Below are positions 45,010-53,655 of a DNA stretch of 64,000 nt, one piece after another. This DNA comes from JAUQQI01 sp040289115. Lineage in GTDB: Bacteria; Chloroflexota; Dehalococcoidia; JAUQQI01. A program made the position numbers and the translations under genes. The stretch spans positions 62,001-126,000 of the forward strand of contig PSKS01000001.1 in NCBI GenBank assembly GCA_040289115.1. The letters are read 5' to 3'. How positions within the stretch are numbered: the first letter of the stretch is position 1; every line of letters starts with the position of its first letter. The notes under the pieces were generated by a model that was not told where the DNA came from, did no database searches, and worked only from the letters and a program-made list of their open reading frames with translations.

Positions 45010-46305
45010 ATGCGCACGTTCTATATCTGGACCATCGGTTGCCAGATGAACCAGGCCGACTCGGACCGCCTGGCCACGGCCCTGGAGTTTCTGGGCTATC
45101 GGCAGGTCGAGTCACCCAGGGATGCCGAGGTCGTGGTGGTTAACTCCTGCGTCGTCCGTCAGCAGGCTGAGGACCGGGTAGTTTCGAAGCTTTGGGAGCT
45201 TAAGCCCCTCAAGCGGCGGGACCCGCAGAAAATCATCACCTTGATGGGCTGCATGGTCAGCCCCAAAAATAAGGAGGAGCTTAAGGCCCGCTTTCCCCAC
45301 GTCGACGTCTTCCTTCGGCCCCAGGAGTACGAGCCCCTTCTGGACCTGCTTAAGGAGCGGGGCTGTGTCGAGCAGGTAATCAACCCCTTCGACATTATCC
45401 CCAAGACTGTTGGGCCGACGGCCTACGTTCCCATCATTCACGGGTGCAACAAGGTGTGCACCTTCTGCATCATCCCATACCGGCGGGGTAAAGAGCGGAG
45501 CCGGCCCATCGAGGAGATCCGCCGGGAGGTTCAGGGGCTGGTCTGGCGGGGGGTCAAAGAAGTAACCCTCCTGGGCCAGAACGTCGATTCCTACGGCCGA
45601 GACCTGCCGGGCAAGCCGGACCTGGCCGACCTCTTCTACGCCCTGCACGAAATCGAGGGCCTCAAGCGCATCAGGTTCCTCACCTCCCACCCCTCCGACA
45701 TGGGCGACCGGATCATCGATGCGGTGGCCGCCTTGGATAAGGTCTGCGAACACTTCAACGTGCCCGTCCAGGCCGGGGACGATGAGGTGCTGCGCCGGAT
45801 GCGCCGGGGCTACACCGTGGACGACTACCGGCGGCTTATCGCCAAGATTCGGGAAAAGGTGCCCGGCTGCAGCCTGGCCACCGACATTATCGTAGGCTTC
45901 TCGGGGGAGACCGAAGAGCAGTTCCAGCACACCCTGGACCTGCTGGCCGAAATCAAATTCGACGTGGTCCACGTGGCCCGGTATTCGCCACGGCCCGGGA
46001 CCTTTGCGTCCAAGTTCCTCCCCGACGATGTTCCCCCTGATGAGAAGAAGCGGCGGCACCGGGCCGTCGAAGAGCTTCAGGAAAAGATTGCCGCCGAGAT
46101 AAACGCCCAGCTCTTGGGTCAGACGGTGGAGGTCCTAGTGGAGGGCCGCCAGAAGGACCGGTGGTTCGGTCGGACCCGGACCAACAAGCTGGTCTTCTTC
46201 CCGGCCGAGGGCAACCTGCTGGGTGAGCTGGTCCACGTTCGCATCGAGAAGACGAGCCCCTGGGCCCTGCAGGGGTCCTTGGCCGTTCCCGCCGCCGTCG
46301 CCTGA
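45010..46305 (+). CDS. miaB: tRNA-i6A37 methylthiotransferase MiaB
   Basis: A 431-residue radical-SAM methylthiotransferase. The N-terminal UPF0004 domain holds three cluster Cys (TIGCQMNQADSDR, NSCVVRQQAEDR, MGCMVSP). The radical-SAM domain has GCNKVCTFCIIPYRRGKERSR, and a TRAM domain ends the protein (about 365-425, LLGQTVEVLVEGRQKDRWFGRT). The CQMN motif is typical of MiaB rather than MtaB or RimO. It adds ms2 to i6A37 of tRNAs reading UNN codons. The gene next upstream is tRNA-Ser(GCU), separated by a terminator. Confidence 0.93.
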   Translation: MRTFYIWTIGCQMNQADSDRLATALEFLGYRQVESPRDAEVVVVNSCVVRQQAEDRVVSKLWELKPLKRRDPQKIITLMGCMVSPKNKEELKARFPHVDVFLRPQEYEPLLDLLKERGCVEQVINPFDIIPKTVGPTAYVPIIHGCNKVCTFCIIPYRRGKERSRPIEEIRREVQGLVWRGVKEVTLLGQNVDSYGRDLPGKPDLADLFYALHEIEGLKRIRFLTSHPSDMGDRIIDAVAALDKVCEHFNVPVQAGDDEVLRRMRRGYTVDDYRRLIAKIREKVPGCSLATDIIVGFSGETEEQFQHTLDLLAEIKFDVVHVARYSPRPGTFASKFLPDDVPPDEKKRRHRAVEELQEKIAAEINAQLLGQTVEVLVEGRQKDRWFGRTRTNKLVFFPAEGNLLGELVHVRIEKTSPWALQGSLAVPAAVA

Positions 46306-46312
46306 ACGGCGA

Positions 46313-46777
46313 TTAAGCCTCGACTTCTAAGATCATTTCAATCTCGACGGGGATGCTGTTGGGCAGCTCGGCCATGCCCACGGCCGACCGGGCGTGGCGG
46401 CCGTTCTCCCCGAAGAGGGCCACCAGCAGGTCCGAGGCGCCGTTGGCCACCTCCGGCTGGCGGTTGAAACCCGCGGCGCTGTTGACCATCACCAGCAGCT
46501 TCACCACCCGCTTGACCTTATCCAGACTCCCCAGGACGGCCTTTACCGAGGCCAGGCAGTTTAAGCAGGTCAGGCGGGCGGCATCGTAGCCCTGCTCTAG
46601 GGTGAGCTCCCGGCCTACCTTCCCCCGGTAGGCCTGACCCTCAGGGGTGAAGGGACCGTGACCGGAGACGAAGAGCAGATTCCCCACCTGTACGGCGGGC
46701 ACGTAGTTGGCCACCGGCTTCCGGGGCCCGGGAAGTTCAAGGCCGAGTTCGGCAAGCCTGGCTTCGACCCGGTCCAA
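46313..46777 (-). CDS. RidA/YjgF-family protein
   Basis: About 154 residues. KPVANYVPAVQVGNLLFVSGHGPFTPEG and the C-terminal ARSAVGMAELPNSIPVEIEMILE match the longer RidA subfamily (about 150 aa). GHARSAVG keeps the conserved Arg that binds imine/enamine products in deaminases. The family hydrolyses reactive 2-aminoacrylate-type intermediates. I chose a TTG start (46777) because GGAGG lies six bases upstream and DRVEARLAELGLELP begins the family alignment; an upstream ATG (46828) is a poorer option. Confidence 0.85.
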   Translation of the reverse strand: MDRVEARLAELGLELPGPRKPVANYVPAVQVGNLLFVSGHGPFTPEGQAYRGKVGRELTLEQGYDAARLTCLNCLASVKAVLGSLDKVKRVVKLLVMVNSAAGFNRQPEVANGASDLLVALFGENGRHARSAVGMAELPNSIPVEIEMILEVEA

Positions 46778-46856
46778 GTTGACCCTCCTTCCAGCAGAAT
46801 TTTCGGCGGTGCCGTAGTAAGTTATCATAGACGCGCAAGCTTCCAGGAGGACGTCC

Positions 46857-47372
46857 ATGCTGAGGCCGCTTAAAGATAAGACCCCCAGAGTCCATCCCAC
46901 CGCTTTTATCAGCGAGGCCGCCTACGTCGTGGGGGACGTGGAGGTGGGGGAGGGCTCCAGCATCTGGCCCGGGACGGTGGTCCGGGGCGATAGCGGCCGG
47001 ATAAGGATCGGCCGCTTCGTAAACATCCAGGACAACTGCACCGTCCATTCGGACGCCGACGCCGAGTACGGCGACTACGTGACCCTCGGCCACGGGGTCG
47101 TTTGCCACGCCCGGAAGGTGGGCAGCCACGTCCTTATTGGCAACGGGGCCGTCGTGAACGACGGAGTCGAAATCGGGGAATATTCCCTGATCGCAGCGGG
47201 GGCGGTGGTCCGGGAAAACACGGTGATTCCCCCCAGGTCCTTCGTGGCTGGGGTTCCGGCCGAGATTAAGGGGGAGGTCACCGAACGCCACGTCGACCTC
47301 ATTCGCCGGACGGCTGAAACTTACCTGCGCAAGGCCCAGCTTTACCGGGAGGCCGGCCTGGGCCACGGCTGA
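46857..47372 (+). CDS. Gamma-class carbonic anhydrase-like hexapeptide protein
   Basis: A 171-residue left-handed beta-helix protein. Hexapeptide repeats run from about residue 20 to 130 (VVGDVEVGEGSSIWPGTVVRGD). The three zinc His positions of the gamma class are present: NIQDNCTVHSD and LGHGVVCHA. Such YrdA/CaiE-like trimers may hydrate CO2 or act on CoA compounds; activity is not certain from sequence. The ATG follows AGGAGGACGTCC. It ends where the convergent dnaE ends, with no gap. Confidence 0.88.
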   Translation: MLRPLKDKTPRVHPTAFISEAAYVVGDVEVGEGSSIWPGTVVRGDSGRIRIGRFVNIQDNCTVHSDADAEYGDYVTLGHGVVCHARKVGSHVLIGNGAVVNDGVEIGEYSLIAAGAVVRENTVIPPRSFVAGVPAEIKGEVTERHVDLIRRTAETYLRKAQLYREAGLGHG

Positions 47373-50300
47373 TCAGATGGGGTGGGCGGTTATGGCCGGC
47401 TCCCCCAGCAGCTCGGCTAGCCGCCGCCTCAGGCCGGCACAGTAGCGGGTGGTGACCGGCATCCGGACGAACACCACCCCGTGGCCGTTGGCGACGGCAA
47501 AGGTCACCTGGTCCGGCCCCTGGAACTCTTTTAAGGCCGCCATTACCTGCCGAACCTTCTCCAAGTCGGCGGCGTCGTCCGGGCCGCGGTTAAAGGTGAT
47601 GATAAGCCGGTAGGTGGTGCCGTTGCCTGCGCCGTTAGTGCCCATTGACTGCTCCATTTCGCGGGATGTATCCGCCTCGCCGGCGACCGGCTCGGTGAAA
47701 CCGGTCTCACCCGGGGCCTTCTCCTCGACCGAGTAGGGCTGGGCCGCCTCGCACACCAGGGTGAGCCGGTCGGCCCGCTGCCGGACCCGCCCGTGGATGA
47801 GCAGGATGTTGTTTTCCTGCCAGAGCTCCCGGGTCCGCTCGTACACCTCCGGCCAGACGGTGACTTCGAGGCTCCCGTCAAGGTCCTCGAGGACGGCCGT
47901 AACGAACGTGCGGCCGTCCCGGTTAAGGCCCGTCCGCACCGACTTGACCAAGCCGGCCACGGTAATTCGCTGGCCGACCATTTCGGCGTCCACCTGGCCG
48001 CAGAAGGTAGTGACCTGCTCCCGCAGCCTGGCCACGGCCGCCACCAGCGGATGCTCGGAGAAGTAAACTCCCAGAAGCTCCTTCTCCCAGGCGAGCTTTT
48101 CAGCCGGCTGGGCGTCGGGGCCTTTAAGGTCGATTTTGCGGACAGGAACCTCCACCAGGTCGCCGAACATGTCGGCAATAAGCTCCCGCGCCGACGCCCC
48201 TTTGGCGCCCCGCTGGCGGTGGAGGCTCTGGCCGAGACTCACGATCTCGTCCAGGGCCGAAAGGAGACCGCCCCTGGGCCCGAACTCATCGCAGGCCCCG
48301 GCCTTTATCAGGCTTTCCAACACCCGCCGGTTAAGGGCCCTGGGGTCGACCCGCCCGACGAAATCCTCGATGCCCTTAAAGGGGCCGCCGGCAGCCCGGG
48401 CCGCAACGATGGCCTCGGCCGCCGCCCGGCCCACGTTTTTAATCGCCCCCAGGCCGTAGCGAATGCTGCCGGCCTCAATGGTAAATTCCACATCGCTGTG
48501 GTTTACGCTCGGCCCCAGGACCCTGATCCCCATCCGCTGGCAGCAGGCCACCGAACTGGCAATCTTATCGTGGGAGTCCATCTGGGCCGAGAGCAGGGCG
48601 GCCATATACTCGGCCGGGTAATTGGCCTTCAGGTAGGCCGTTCGGTAAGCGACCCGGGCGTAGGAGAAGGCGTGGGCCTTATTGAAGGCGTAGCCGGCAA
48701 AGGGCTCAATAAGCTGAAAGATCTGGGCGGCCACGTCCTCCGGGATGCCCTTGGCCCGGGCCCCGGCCAGGAAAGCCTCCCGCTGCTGGCGCATTATCTC
48801 CGGGATCTTTTTGCCCATCGCCTTGCGGAAGATATCCGCCTGGCCCAGGGTGTAGCCGGCGATGGCCTGGACGATAAAAAGTACTTGGTCCTGGTAAACG
48901 ATCACCCCGTAGGTGTCCTTCAAGATGGGTTCCAGGGCCGGGTGAAGGTAAGTTACCTGAGTGCGGCCTTCCCGGGCGGCCAGGTACTCGGGGATGTGCT
49001 CCATTGGGCCGGGCCGGTAAAGGGCGATCATGGCCGCCAAGTCGGCCACGGACCGGGGCTTCATTTCTTTGAGATAGCGGGTCATGCCGCTGCCCTCGAG
49101 CTGGAAAACTCCCACCGTCTCGCCGGCTGCCAGCATCTCGAAGGTTTTCGGGTCGTCTTCCGGGATCTTGTTAAGGTCGATGACTTCGCCCCGGGTCTGG
49201 GCCACCAGCTTGACCGTCTTGTCGATAATGGTCAGGTTGGTAAGGCCCAGGAAGTCCATTTTAAGGAGGCCGATCCGGGCAATGGAGTTCATATCGTACT
49301 GGGTTACCAGGGTCTGGGGGGCGGCCCCGCCCCCTTCGGCCTCCTCCCCGCGCCGCCGGTGGTTGCCCCGGGCCGGCGGCTGGAGGGGAACATGGTGGAT
49401 GAGGGGGTCTTTGGAGATGACGACCCCGGCGGCGTGGGTGCTGGCGTGGCGGGCCAGGCCCTCCAGCTTCTGGGCCGTGTCCAGGAGCTCTTTAACTTTC
49501 GGGTCGGTCCGGTAGAGCTCGGCCAGCTCTTGGTTTTCCTGGAGGGCCCGGGCGATGGTCATGTTAAGGACCTGAGGGATCAGCTTGGCCACCCGGTCCA
49601 CCTCGGCGTAGGAGAGGCCGAGGGCCCGGCCCACGTCCCGGACGGCCGCCTTGGCCCCGAGGGTCCCGAAGGTGATGATCTGGGCCACGTGGTCGTAGCC
49701 GTACTTCCGGACCACGTACTCGATCATCTCGTCCCGGCGGTCGTCGGCAAAGTCCATATCAACGTCGGGCATCTCTTTGCGCTCGGGGTTTAAAAACCGC
49801 TCGGCGACGAGCTTGTTGGCCACGGGGTCAACCTCAGTGACCCCCAGGGAGTAGAGGACGAGGCTGGCAGCGGCGCTACCCCGAACCCCAAAGAGGATTC
49901 CCCGCTCCCGGGCGAAGCGGGCCAAGTCCCAGACCACCAGGATGTAATTGGCAAAGCCGGTCTGGCGGATCACATCCAGCTCGTATTCGAGCCGGCGCCA
50001 GATCTCATCGGAGGGCTCCCCGTAGCGGCGCTTGAGGCCCTCCCGGGCCATCTGGGCCAAATACTCGAAGGGGCCGCCGGTTTCACCGGGCGGCGTCTCC
50101 ACCTCGGGCAGGTGCAGCCGGTCGAACTCCAGCTTAAGCTGGCATTTCTCGGCCACCCGGCAGGTGTTCTTGACGGCCTCGGGCAGGTCAGCAAAAAGCT
50201 CGGCCATCTCAGCCGGACTCTTTAAGTAAAATGAGTCCCCATCCAGCCGGAGCCGCTTCTCGTCGTGGATGGTGGTGTTGGTGCCGATGCAGAGTAGGAT

Positions 50301-50945
50301 ATCGTGGACGGCGGCATCTTCACGGTTTAGATAGTGGACATCGTTGGTGGCAACAATGGGTATGCCCAGTTCCTTACCCAGCTCGACGACCTGGCGGAAG
50401 ATAGCCCGGTGCTCGGGATTCCCGTGCTCCTGGACCTCCAGGTAAAAGTCGTCCCCGAACACTTCCCGGTACCAGCGGGCGGCGGATGCCGCCTCCTCCC
50501 GCCGGCCCTCGGCTAAAAGCCTTGGAATCTCCCCGTTGTTGCAGGCCGAAAGGACAATGAGTCCTTCGGACCGCTCCACCAGCCAGCGCCGGTCGATCCT
50601 GGGCTTGTAGTAAAAGCCCTCGACGTGGGCCCGGGTTACCAGGGCCAGCAGGTTGCGGTAGCCGGTCTCGTTCTTGGCCAGCAGGACAAGGTGATAGGGC
50701 TGCTTGTCATTAGGCCCCCGGCTTTCCACCCCCCTGGGAGCCAGGTAGGCCTCGACCCCGATGATGGGTTTAATGCCGGCATCGGCGGCCGCGGTGTAGA
50801 ACTCAATTGCCCCGTAGAGCACCCCGTGGTCGGTGAGGGCCAGGCTTTCCATGCCCAGCTCCCGGGCCCGGGAAACCAGTGCCCCCACCCGACAGAGGCC
50901 ATCCAGGAGGCTGTACTCGCTGTGAACGTGCAGATGGGTAAACAT
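47373..50945 (-). CDS. dnaE: DNA polymerase III alpha subunit DnaE
   Basis: A 1190-residue C-family polymerase. The PHP domain starts FTHLHVHSEYSLLDGLC, the catalytic region has PDVDMDFADDRRDEMIEYV with the acidic pair, and GVFQLEGSGMTRYLKEMKP follows. A helix-hairpin-helix region, an OB domain (ITVAGLVKSVRTGLNRDGR) and a C-terminal domain complete the DnaE1 order. A short Glu/Gly-rich insertion (GEEAEGGGAAPQ) lies near residue 545. I chose the ATG directly before the PHP motif. A TATACT -10 lies about 33 bp upstream, with an NrdR-like box further up. Confidence 0.96.
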   Translation of the reverse strand: MFTHLHVHSEYSLLDGLCRVGALVSRARELGMESLALTDHGVLYGAIEFYTAAADAGIKPIIGVEAYLAPRGVESRGPNDKQPYHLVLLAKNETGYRNLLALVTRAHVEGFYYKPRIDRRWLVERSEGLIVLSACNNGEIPRLLAEGRREEAASAARWYREVFGDDFYLEVQEHGNPEHRAIFRQVVELGKELGIPIVATNDVHYLNREDAAVHDILLCIGTNTTIHDEKRLRLDGDSFYLKSPAEMAELFADLPEAVKNTCRVAEKCQLKLEFDRLHLPEVETPPGETGGPFEYLAQMAREGLKRRYGEPSDEIWRRLEYELDVIRQTGFANYILVVWDLARFARERGILFGVRGSAAASLVLYSLGVTEVDPVANKLVAERFLNPERKEMPDVDMDFADDRRDEMIEYVVRKYGYDHVAQIITFGTLGAKAAVRDVGRALGLSYAEVDRVAKLIPQVLNMTIARALQENQELAELYRTDPKVKELLDTAQKLEGLARHASTHAAGVVISKDPLIHHVPLQPPARGNHRRRGEEAEGGGAAPQTLVTQYDMNSIARIGLLKMDFLGLTNLTIIDKTVKLVAQTRGEVIDLNKIPEDDPKTFEMLAAGETVGVFQLEGSGMTRYLKEMKPRSVADLAAMIALYRPGPMEHIPEYLAAREGRTQVTYLHPALEPILKDTYGVIVYQDQVLFIVQAIAGYTLGQADIFRKAMGKKIPEIMRQQREAFLAGARAKGIPEDVAAQIFQLIEPFAGYAFNKAHAFSYARVAYRTAYLKANYPAEYMAALLSAQMDSHDKIASSVACCQRMGIRVLGPSVNHSDVEFTIEAGSIRYGLGAIKNVGRAAAEAIVAARAAGGPFKGIEDFVGRVDPRALNRRVLESLIKAGACDEFGPRGGLLSALDEIVSLGQSLHRQRGAKGASARELIADMFGDLVEVPVRKIDLKGPDAQPAEKLAWEKELLGVYFSEHPLVAAVARLREQVTTFCGQVDAEMVGQRITVAGLVKSVRTGLNRDGRTFVTAVLEDLDGSLEVTVWPEVYERTRELWQENNILLIHGRVRQRADRLTLVCEAAQPYSVEEKAPGETGFTEPVAGEADTSREMEQSMGTNGAGNGTTYRLIITFNRGPDDAADLEKVRQVMAALKEFQGPDQVTFAVANGHGVVFVRMPVTTRYCAGLRRRLAELLGEPAITAHPI

Positions 50946-51057
50946 GCTGGTCGCCCGATTGTCTAGCCCTTCCCGAAGAGTATACTGACTTCCAAGCGGC
51001 AACTAGCCAAGCCGAAGTTTTGAGCTCGAAAAAAGTCCGGCCGAACCAGGGTAAGGA

Positions 51058-51073
51058 ACACAAGATATTGTGG
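51058..51073 (-). promoter_or_regulatory. NrdR-like box upstream of dnaE
   Basis: ACACAAGATATTGTGG, which on the minus strand differs from box 1 of nrdJ at only one position. It lies 113 bp upstream of the dnaE start. A possible -10 (TATACA, 51080-51075) abuts it. A second, poor match sits 32 bp away (51090-51105), but overlaps the lysC terminator. Confidence 0.5.
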
Positions 51074-51102
51074 TTGTATAGTGCAGAGGCCGCAAAATAG
51101 CC

Positions 51103-51128
51103 GCGGCCGGACTATTTAGTCCGGCCGC
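51103..51128 (-). terminator. Hairpin after lysC, probable terminator
   Basis: Perfect inverted repeat with 12-bp arms (GCGGCCGGACTA and its complement) and a 2-base centre, 37 bp after the lysC stop; TATTTT follows on the minus strand within a few bases. Confidence 0.65.
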
Positions 51129-51164
51129 AAGTTCGCCGGATTGTCGAAACCTTGGGGGAAAGGT

Positions 51165-52388
51165 TCAGTCGAGTTTTTCCAGTTCGAAGGCTTTGTGGAG
51201 GGCCCGGACGGCCTCGAAGACCCGGTCTTCGGCGATGATGCAGGTGATGCGAATCTCGGAGGTGGTGATCATCTCGATGTTGATGTTGTGGTTGGCCAGG
51301 GTTCGGAACATCCGGGCGGCATACCCTGGGGCGTTCTGCATGCCGGCGCCGACGACGCTGACTTTGGCCAGGTTGCCGGCGGAGACGCAGCCGCGGGCGC
51401 CAATAGAGCGGGCGACGGGCTCGACGAGGCTGAAGGCCTTTTCTAAGTCATTACGGGAGATGGTAAAGGAAAGGTCCGTAAGGCCGTCGACGCTGGCGTT
51501 CTGAACGATGACATCGACGCTGATGCCGGCCTCGGCCAGGGGTTCGAAGATGGCGGCGGCGATTCCCGGACGGTCCGGGACTCCGAGAATGGTCACCTTG
51601 GCCACGTCGGTGTCGTGGGCGATGCCGCGCACCTTGTTGCGCCTCTCCATATCAACCTCCCCGTGGATGAGGGTGCCGGGGCTGTCGGTAAAGCTTGAGG
51701 CGACCAGAATGGGAATATTGTAGATCGCCCCGATCTCGACAGCCCGAGTATGCATGACCCGGGCACCCTGAAAGGCCAGTTCCAGCATCTCCTCGTAAGA
51801 TATATCCTGAAGCTTGCGGGCTTCCGGCACGACCCGGGGGTCGGCCGTGTAAACCCCCTCGACATCGGTGTAGATTTCGCACCGCTCGGCCCCAAGGCTG
51901 GCGGCCAGGGCCACGGCCGTCGTATCCGAGCCGCCCCGGCCCAGGGTGGTGATATCCAGCTCATCGGTGACCCCCTGAAAGCCGGCGACGATGGGGATCC
52001 GGCCGGCCGAGAGCTCCTGGATGACCCGGTGGGGATTTACCGCCAGGATTCGGGCCCGCCCGAACCGCCGCTCGGTCTTAATGCCGGCCTGGAAGCCGGT
52101 CAGGGCCACCGCCTCGTAACCGAGGTCCCGCAGGGCCATGGCCAGCAGGGTACAGGAGACGATCTCGCCGGTGTGGAGCAGTAGGTCGAGCTCCCGCTCT
52201 GGGGGGCGCTTGGTGACCTGGTAGGCAAGGGCGATGAGCTCGTCGGTGGTGTCGCCCATGGCGGAGGCGACCACAACGACGTCGTTGCCGGCGTCGCGGG
52301 CAGCGGCGACCCGGCGGGCGACAGCCTTAATGCGTTCAGCGTTGGCCAGGGATGAACCTCCGTATTTTTGAACGACCAATCTGCCCAT
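51165..52388 (-). CDS. lysC: Aspartate kinase
   Basis: A 407-residue monofunctional aspartokinase. VVQKYGGSSLANAERIKAVA starts the kinase domain; LGRGGSDTTAVALAASLGAERCEIYTDVEGVYTADPR and QDISYEEMLELAFQGARVMH are diagnostic. Two ACT domains follow (about 265-400) with IAAAIFEPLAEAGISVDVIVQNAS and NINIEMITTSEIRI, which by family bind lysine and/or threonine for feedback control. It makes aspartyl phosphate for Lys, Thr, Met and diaminopimelate. The ATG at 52388 is chosen from the kinase motif; a promoter TTGCGG-18-TATACT (52458-52429) precedes it. Confidence 0.96.
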   Translation of the reverse strand: MGRLVVQKYGGSSLANAERIKAVARRVAAARDAGNDVVVVASAMGDTTDELIALAYQVTKRPPERELDLLLHTGEIVSCTLLAMALRDLGYEAVALTGFQAGIKTERRFGRARILAVNPHRVIQELSAGRIPIVAGFQGVTDELDITTLGRGGSDTTAVALAASLGAERCEIYTDVEGVYTADPRVVPEARKLQDISYEEMLELAFQGARVMHTRAVEIGAIYNIPILVASSFTDSPGTLIHGEVDMERRNKVRGIAHDTDVAKVTILGVPDRPGIAAAIFEPLAEAGISVDVIVQNASVDGLTDLSFTISRNDLEKAFSLVEPVARSIGARGCVSAGNLAKVSVVGAGMQNAPGYAARMFRTLANHNINIEMITTSEIRITCIIAEDRVFEAVRALHKAFELEKLD

Positions 52389-52428
52389 CGCGGCCCTTCG
52401 GGGACCATGAAGTTTTACACTGAACGCA

Positions 52429-52458
52429 AGTATACCAACGGACATTTTTCGGCCGCAA
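52429..52458 (-). promoter_or_regulatory. Predicted lysC promoter
   Basis: Minus strand TTGCGG (52458-52453), 18-bp spacer, TATACT (52434-52429), 40 bp before the ATG. Confidence 0.55.
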
Positions 52459-52492
52459 CTGACCAGGTCGCCGGCTAGGGCACGAGTACTGC

Positions 52493-52939
52493 CTGCCGGC
52501 ACGCTTAGGGGACCCAATATTCGGTGCGCTTGTAGCCGCCTGTTCAGCCGGTGAGAGCAACCCCAGGGGACTAACGGCCTGGCCTAGAAGAGGCCGGTGG
52601 CCTCAGGAGATCCTAGCGGCCCCGCCCGAAGTCCAGGAAGCTTACTATTTTGCCGTGGCAAACCCGGACACCCTTCGGTATATCCCGTGTTTTTGTGGGT
52701 GCGTCAGCCACGGCCACGGGTCCAACCTGGACTGCTACGTTGCCCAGTTCCGACCGGACGGGTCGGTGGTTCTCGACCCGCACGCCTTTGGCTGAAGGAT
52801 CTGCGTGGGCATCACGCGTGACGTGATGCGACTGCAAGGCGAGGGGAAATCCCTGACGGCGATCCGGACCCACATTGATCAAGCCTGGGGTAGCTACGGC
52901 CCGTCCACTAATACCCCTTGGTCGCCATCCGGCAGCTGA
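52493..52939 (+). pseudogene. PCYCGC-family lipoprotein frame with in-frame TGA (Sec or pseudogene)
   Basis: One frame reads without interruption except for a TGA at 52793-52795. The N-terminal part has a lipobox-like GALVAACSAGES, then PPEVQEAYYFAVANPDTL, YIPCFCGCVSHGHGSNLDC and FRPDGSVVLDPHAFG, the TGA, then RICVGITRDVMRLQGEGKSL and GPSTNTPW at the end. This is the whole PCYCGC-motif family (PF13798-like) in order. In relatives, as I recall, the TGA position is Cys of a CxxC, so Sec would give UxxC. A hairpin follows. No ATG, GTG or TTG lies in frame upstream (a CTG is at 52493), which favours decay. Confidence 0.7.
52809..52829 (+). promoter_or_regulatory. SECIS-like hairpin after the in-frame TGA
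   Basis: Stem GCATCACG / CGTGATGC, a perfect 8 bp, with loop CGTGA. The loop begins 22 nt after the TGA and has G as its second base. This fits the bacterial SECIS rules as I recall them (apical loop 16-37 nt downstream of UGA, 3-14 nt long, a G in the first two positions). The hairpin is inside codons for a conserved ITRDVM segment, so it may be a coincidence. Confidence 0.45.
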
Positions 52940-53059
52940 AGGGCCCCAGGGCATCGTCGGCGGTTTCGGTCGCCTCACCCAAGCCGGCTTGACCATCCAG
53001 AGCGCAGATGCCGCATGGTTGGGCAGGCGGTTTACGCCCCTTTGAACGTTGGCCGGGAC

Positions 53060-53078
53060 CCTGTCGGGCCCCGACAGG
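53060..53078. repeat. Strong 8-bp GC hairpin
   Basis: CCTGTCGG and CCGACAGG around a GCC loop, 120 bp after the PCYCGC frame. No T-tract follows. The rest of 52940-53196 shows no gene. Confidence 0.6.
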
Positions 53079-53196
53079 CATAGCCCTGGCTGGAAGGTCC
53101 CGGCGGCAACGGCAGGTTACGGCCTTAGGACCCATCATCGGGTGAGTAGTCTGCCCTTTTGAGCAGGGCGCTACACTCCTAGCGGGGACAGCTCGA

Positions 53197-53581
53197 ATGC
53201 GGCTCCGGATTTCAGCGGGCATTGCGGCAACGCTCATCGCGCTGGCGGTCCTGGGGACCGCCTTCCTACTTACGCTTCCGCGGTGGCATCTGTCAGCCAA
53301 ACCTCCCGACTGGCGGGACGACCAAGCCGGCTAGTCTCATCCTCCGATATCGGGCAACTTCCGGACCTTTCGTTATCCTGGAGGTCTCGCCCTATGAGGT
53401 CGGCCCAAAACATATTCACAGTGACCCTTACGGACGGGTCCGGTCAGGGGCCTGCCCCTTCCGGCTTGGCCGTCAGGAAGTCTTGGATGGGGAGCTCTCC
53501 CGCATCCTTACCTTCTACGAGCCCGCGGAGCAGAATAGGTGTCTAGAAGCTGACCTTCAGTCCATGTCCAAACTACCTTAG
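53197..53581 (+). pseudogene. Broken small secreted protein, YtkA/CopC-like
   Basis: ATG at 53197 opens a signal peptide or membrane anchor (MRLRISAGIAATLIALAVLG), but the frame stops at 53332-53334. The downstream text continues in a second frame as FVILEVSPYEVGPK and then in a third as NIFTVTLTDGSGQGPAPSG. Joining these (one extra A in the AAAA run near 53409) gives VSPYEVGPNIFTVTLTDGSG, the pattern of YtkA-like/copper-resistance C-terminal domains. I infer at least two inactivating changes. A sequencing error in the homopolymer could explain one of them. Confidence 0.5.
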
Positions 53582-53600
53582 GTCAGTTAGATACACTTTC

Positions 53601-53629
53601 TTGACAAACCGGCGGGCAGTCGTTATCCT
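53601..53629 (+). promoter_or_regulatory. Predicted comEA promoter
   Basis: TTGACA (53601-53606), 17-bp spacer, TATCCT (53624-53629), 26 bp before the ATG. Confidence 0.78.
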
Positions 53630-53655
53630 GCCCTCAAAGGACGTCGGCGAAGGCG

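Noticed and set aside
47793..49793. 666-codon open frame antisense to dnaE
   Set aside because: dnaE is unmistakable on the other strand; the antisense frame has low complexity and no motif.
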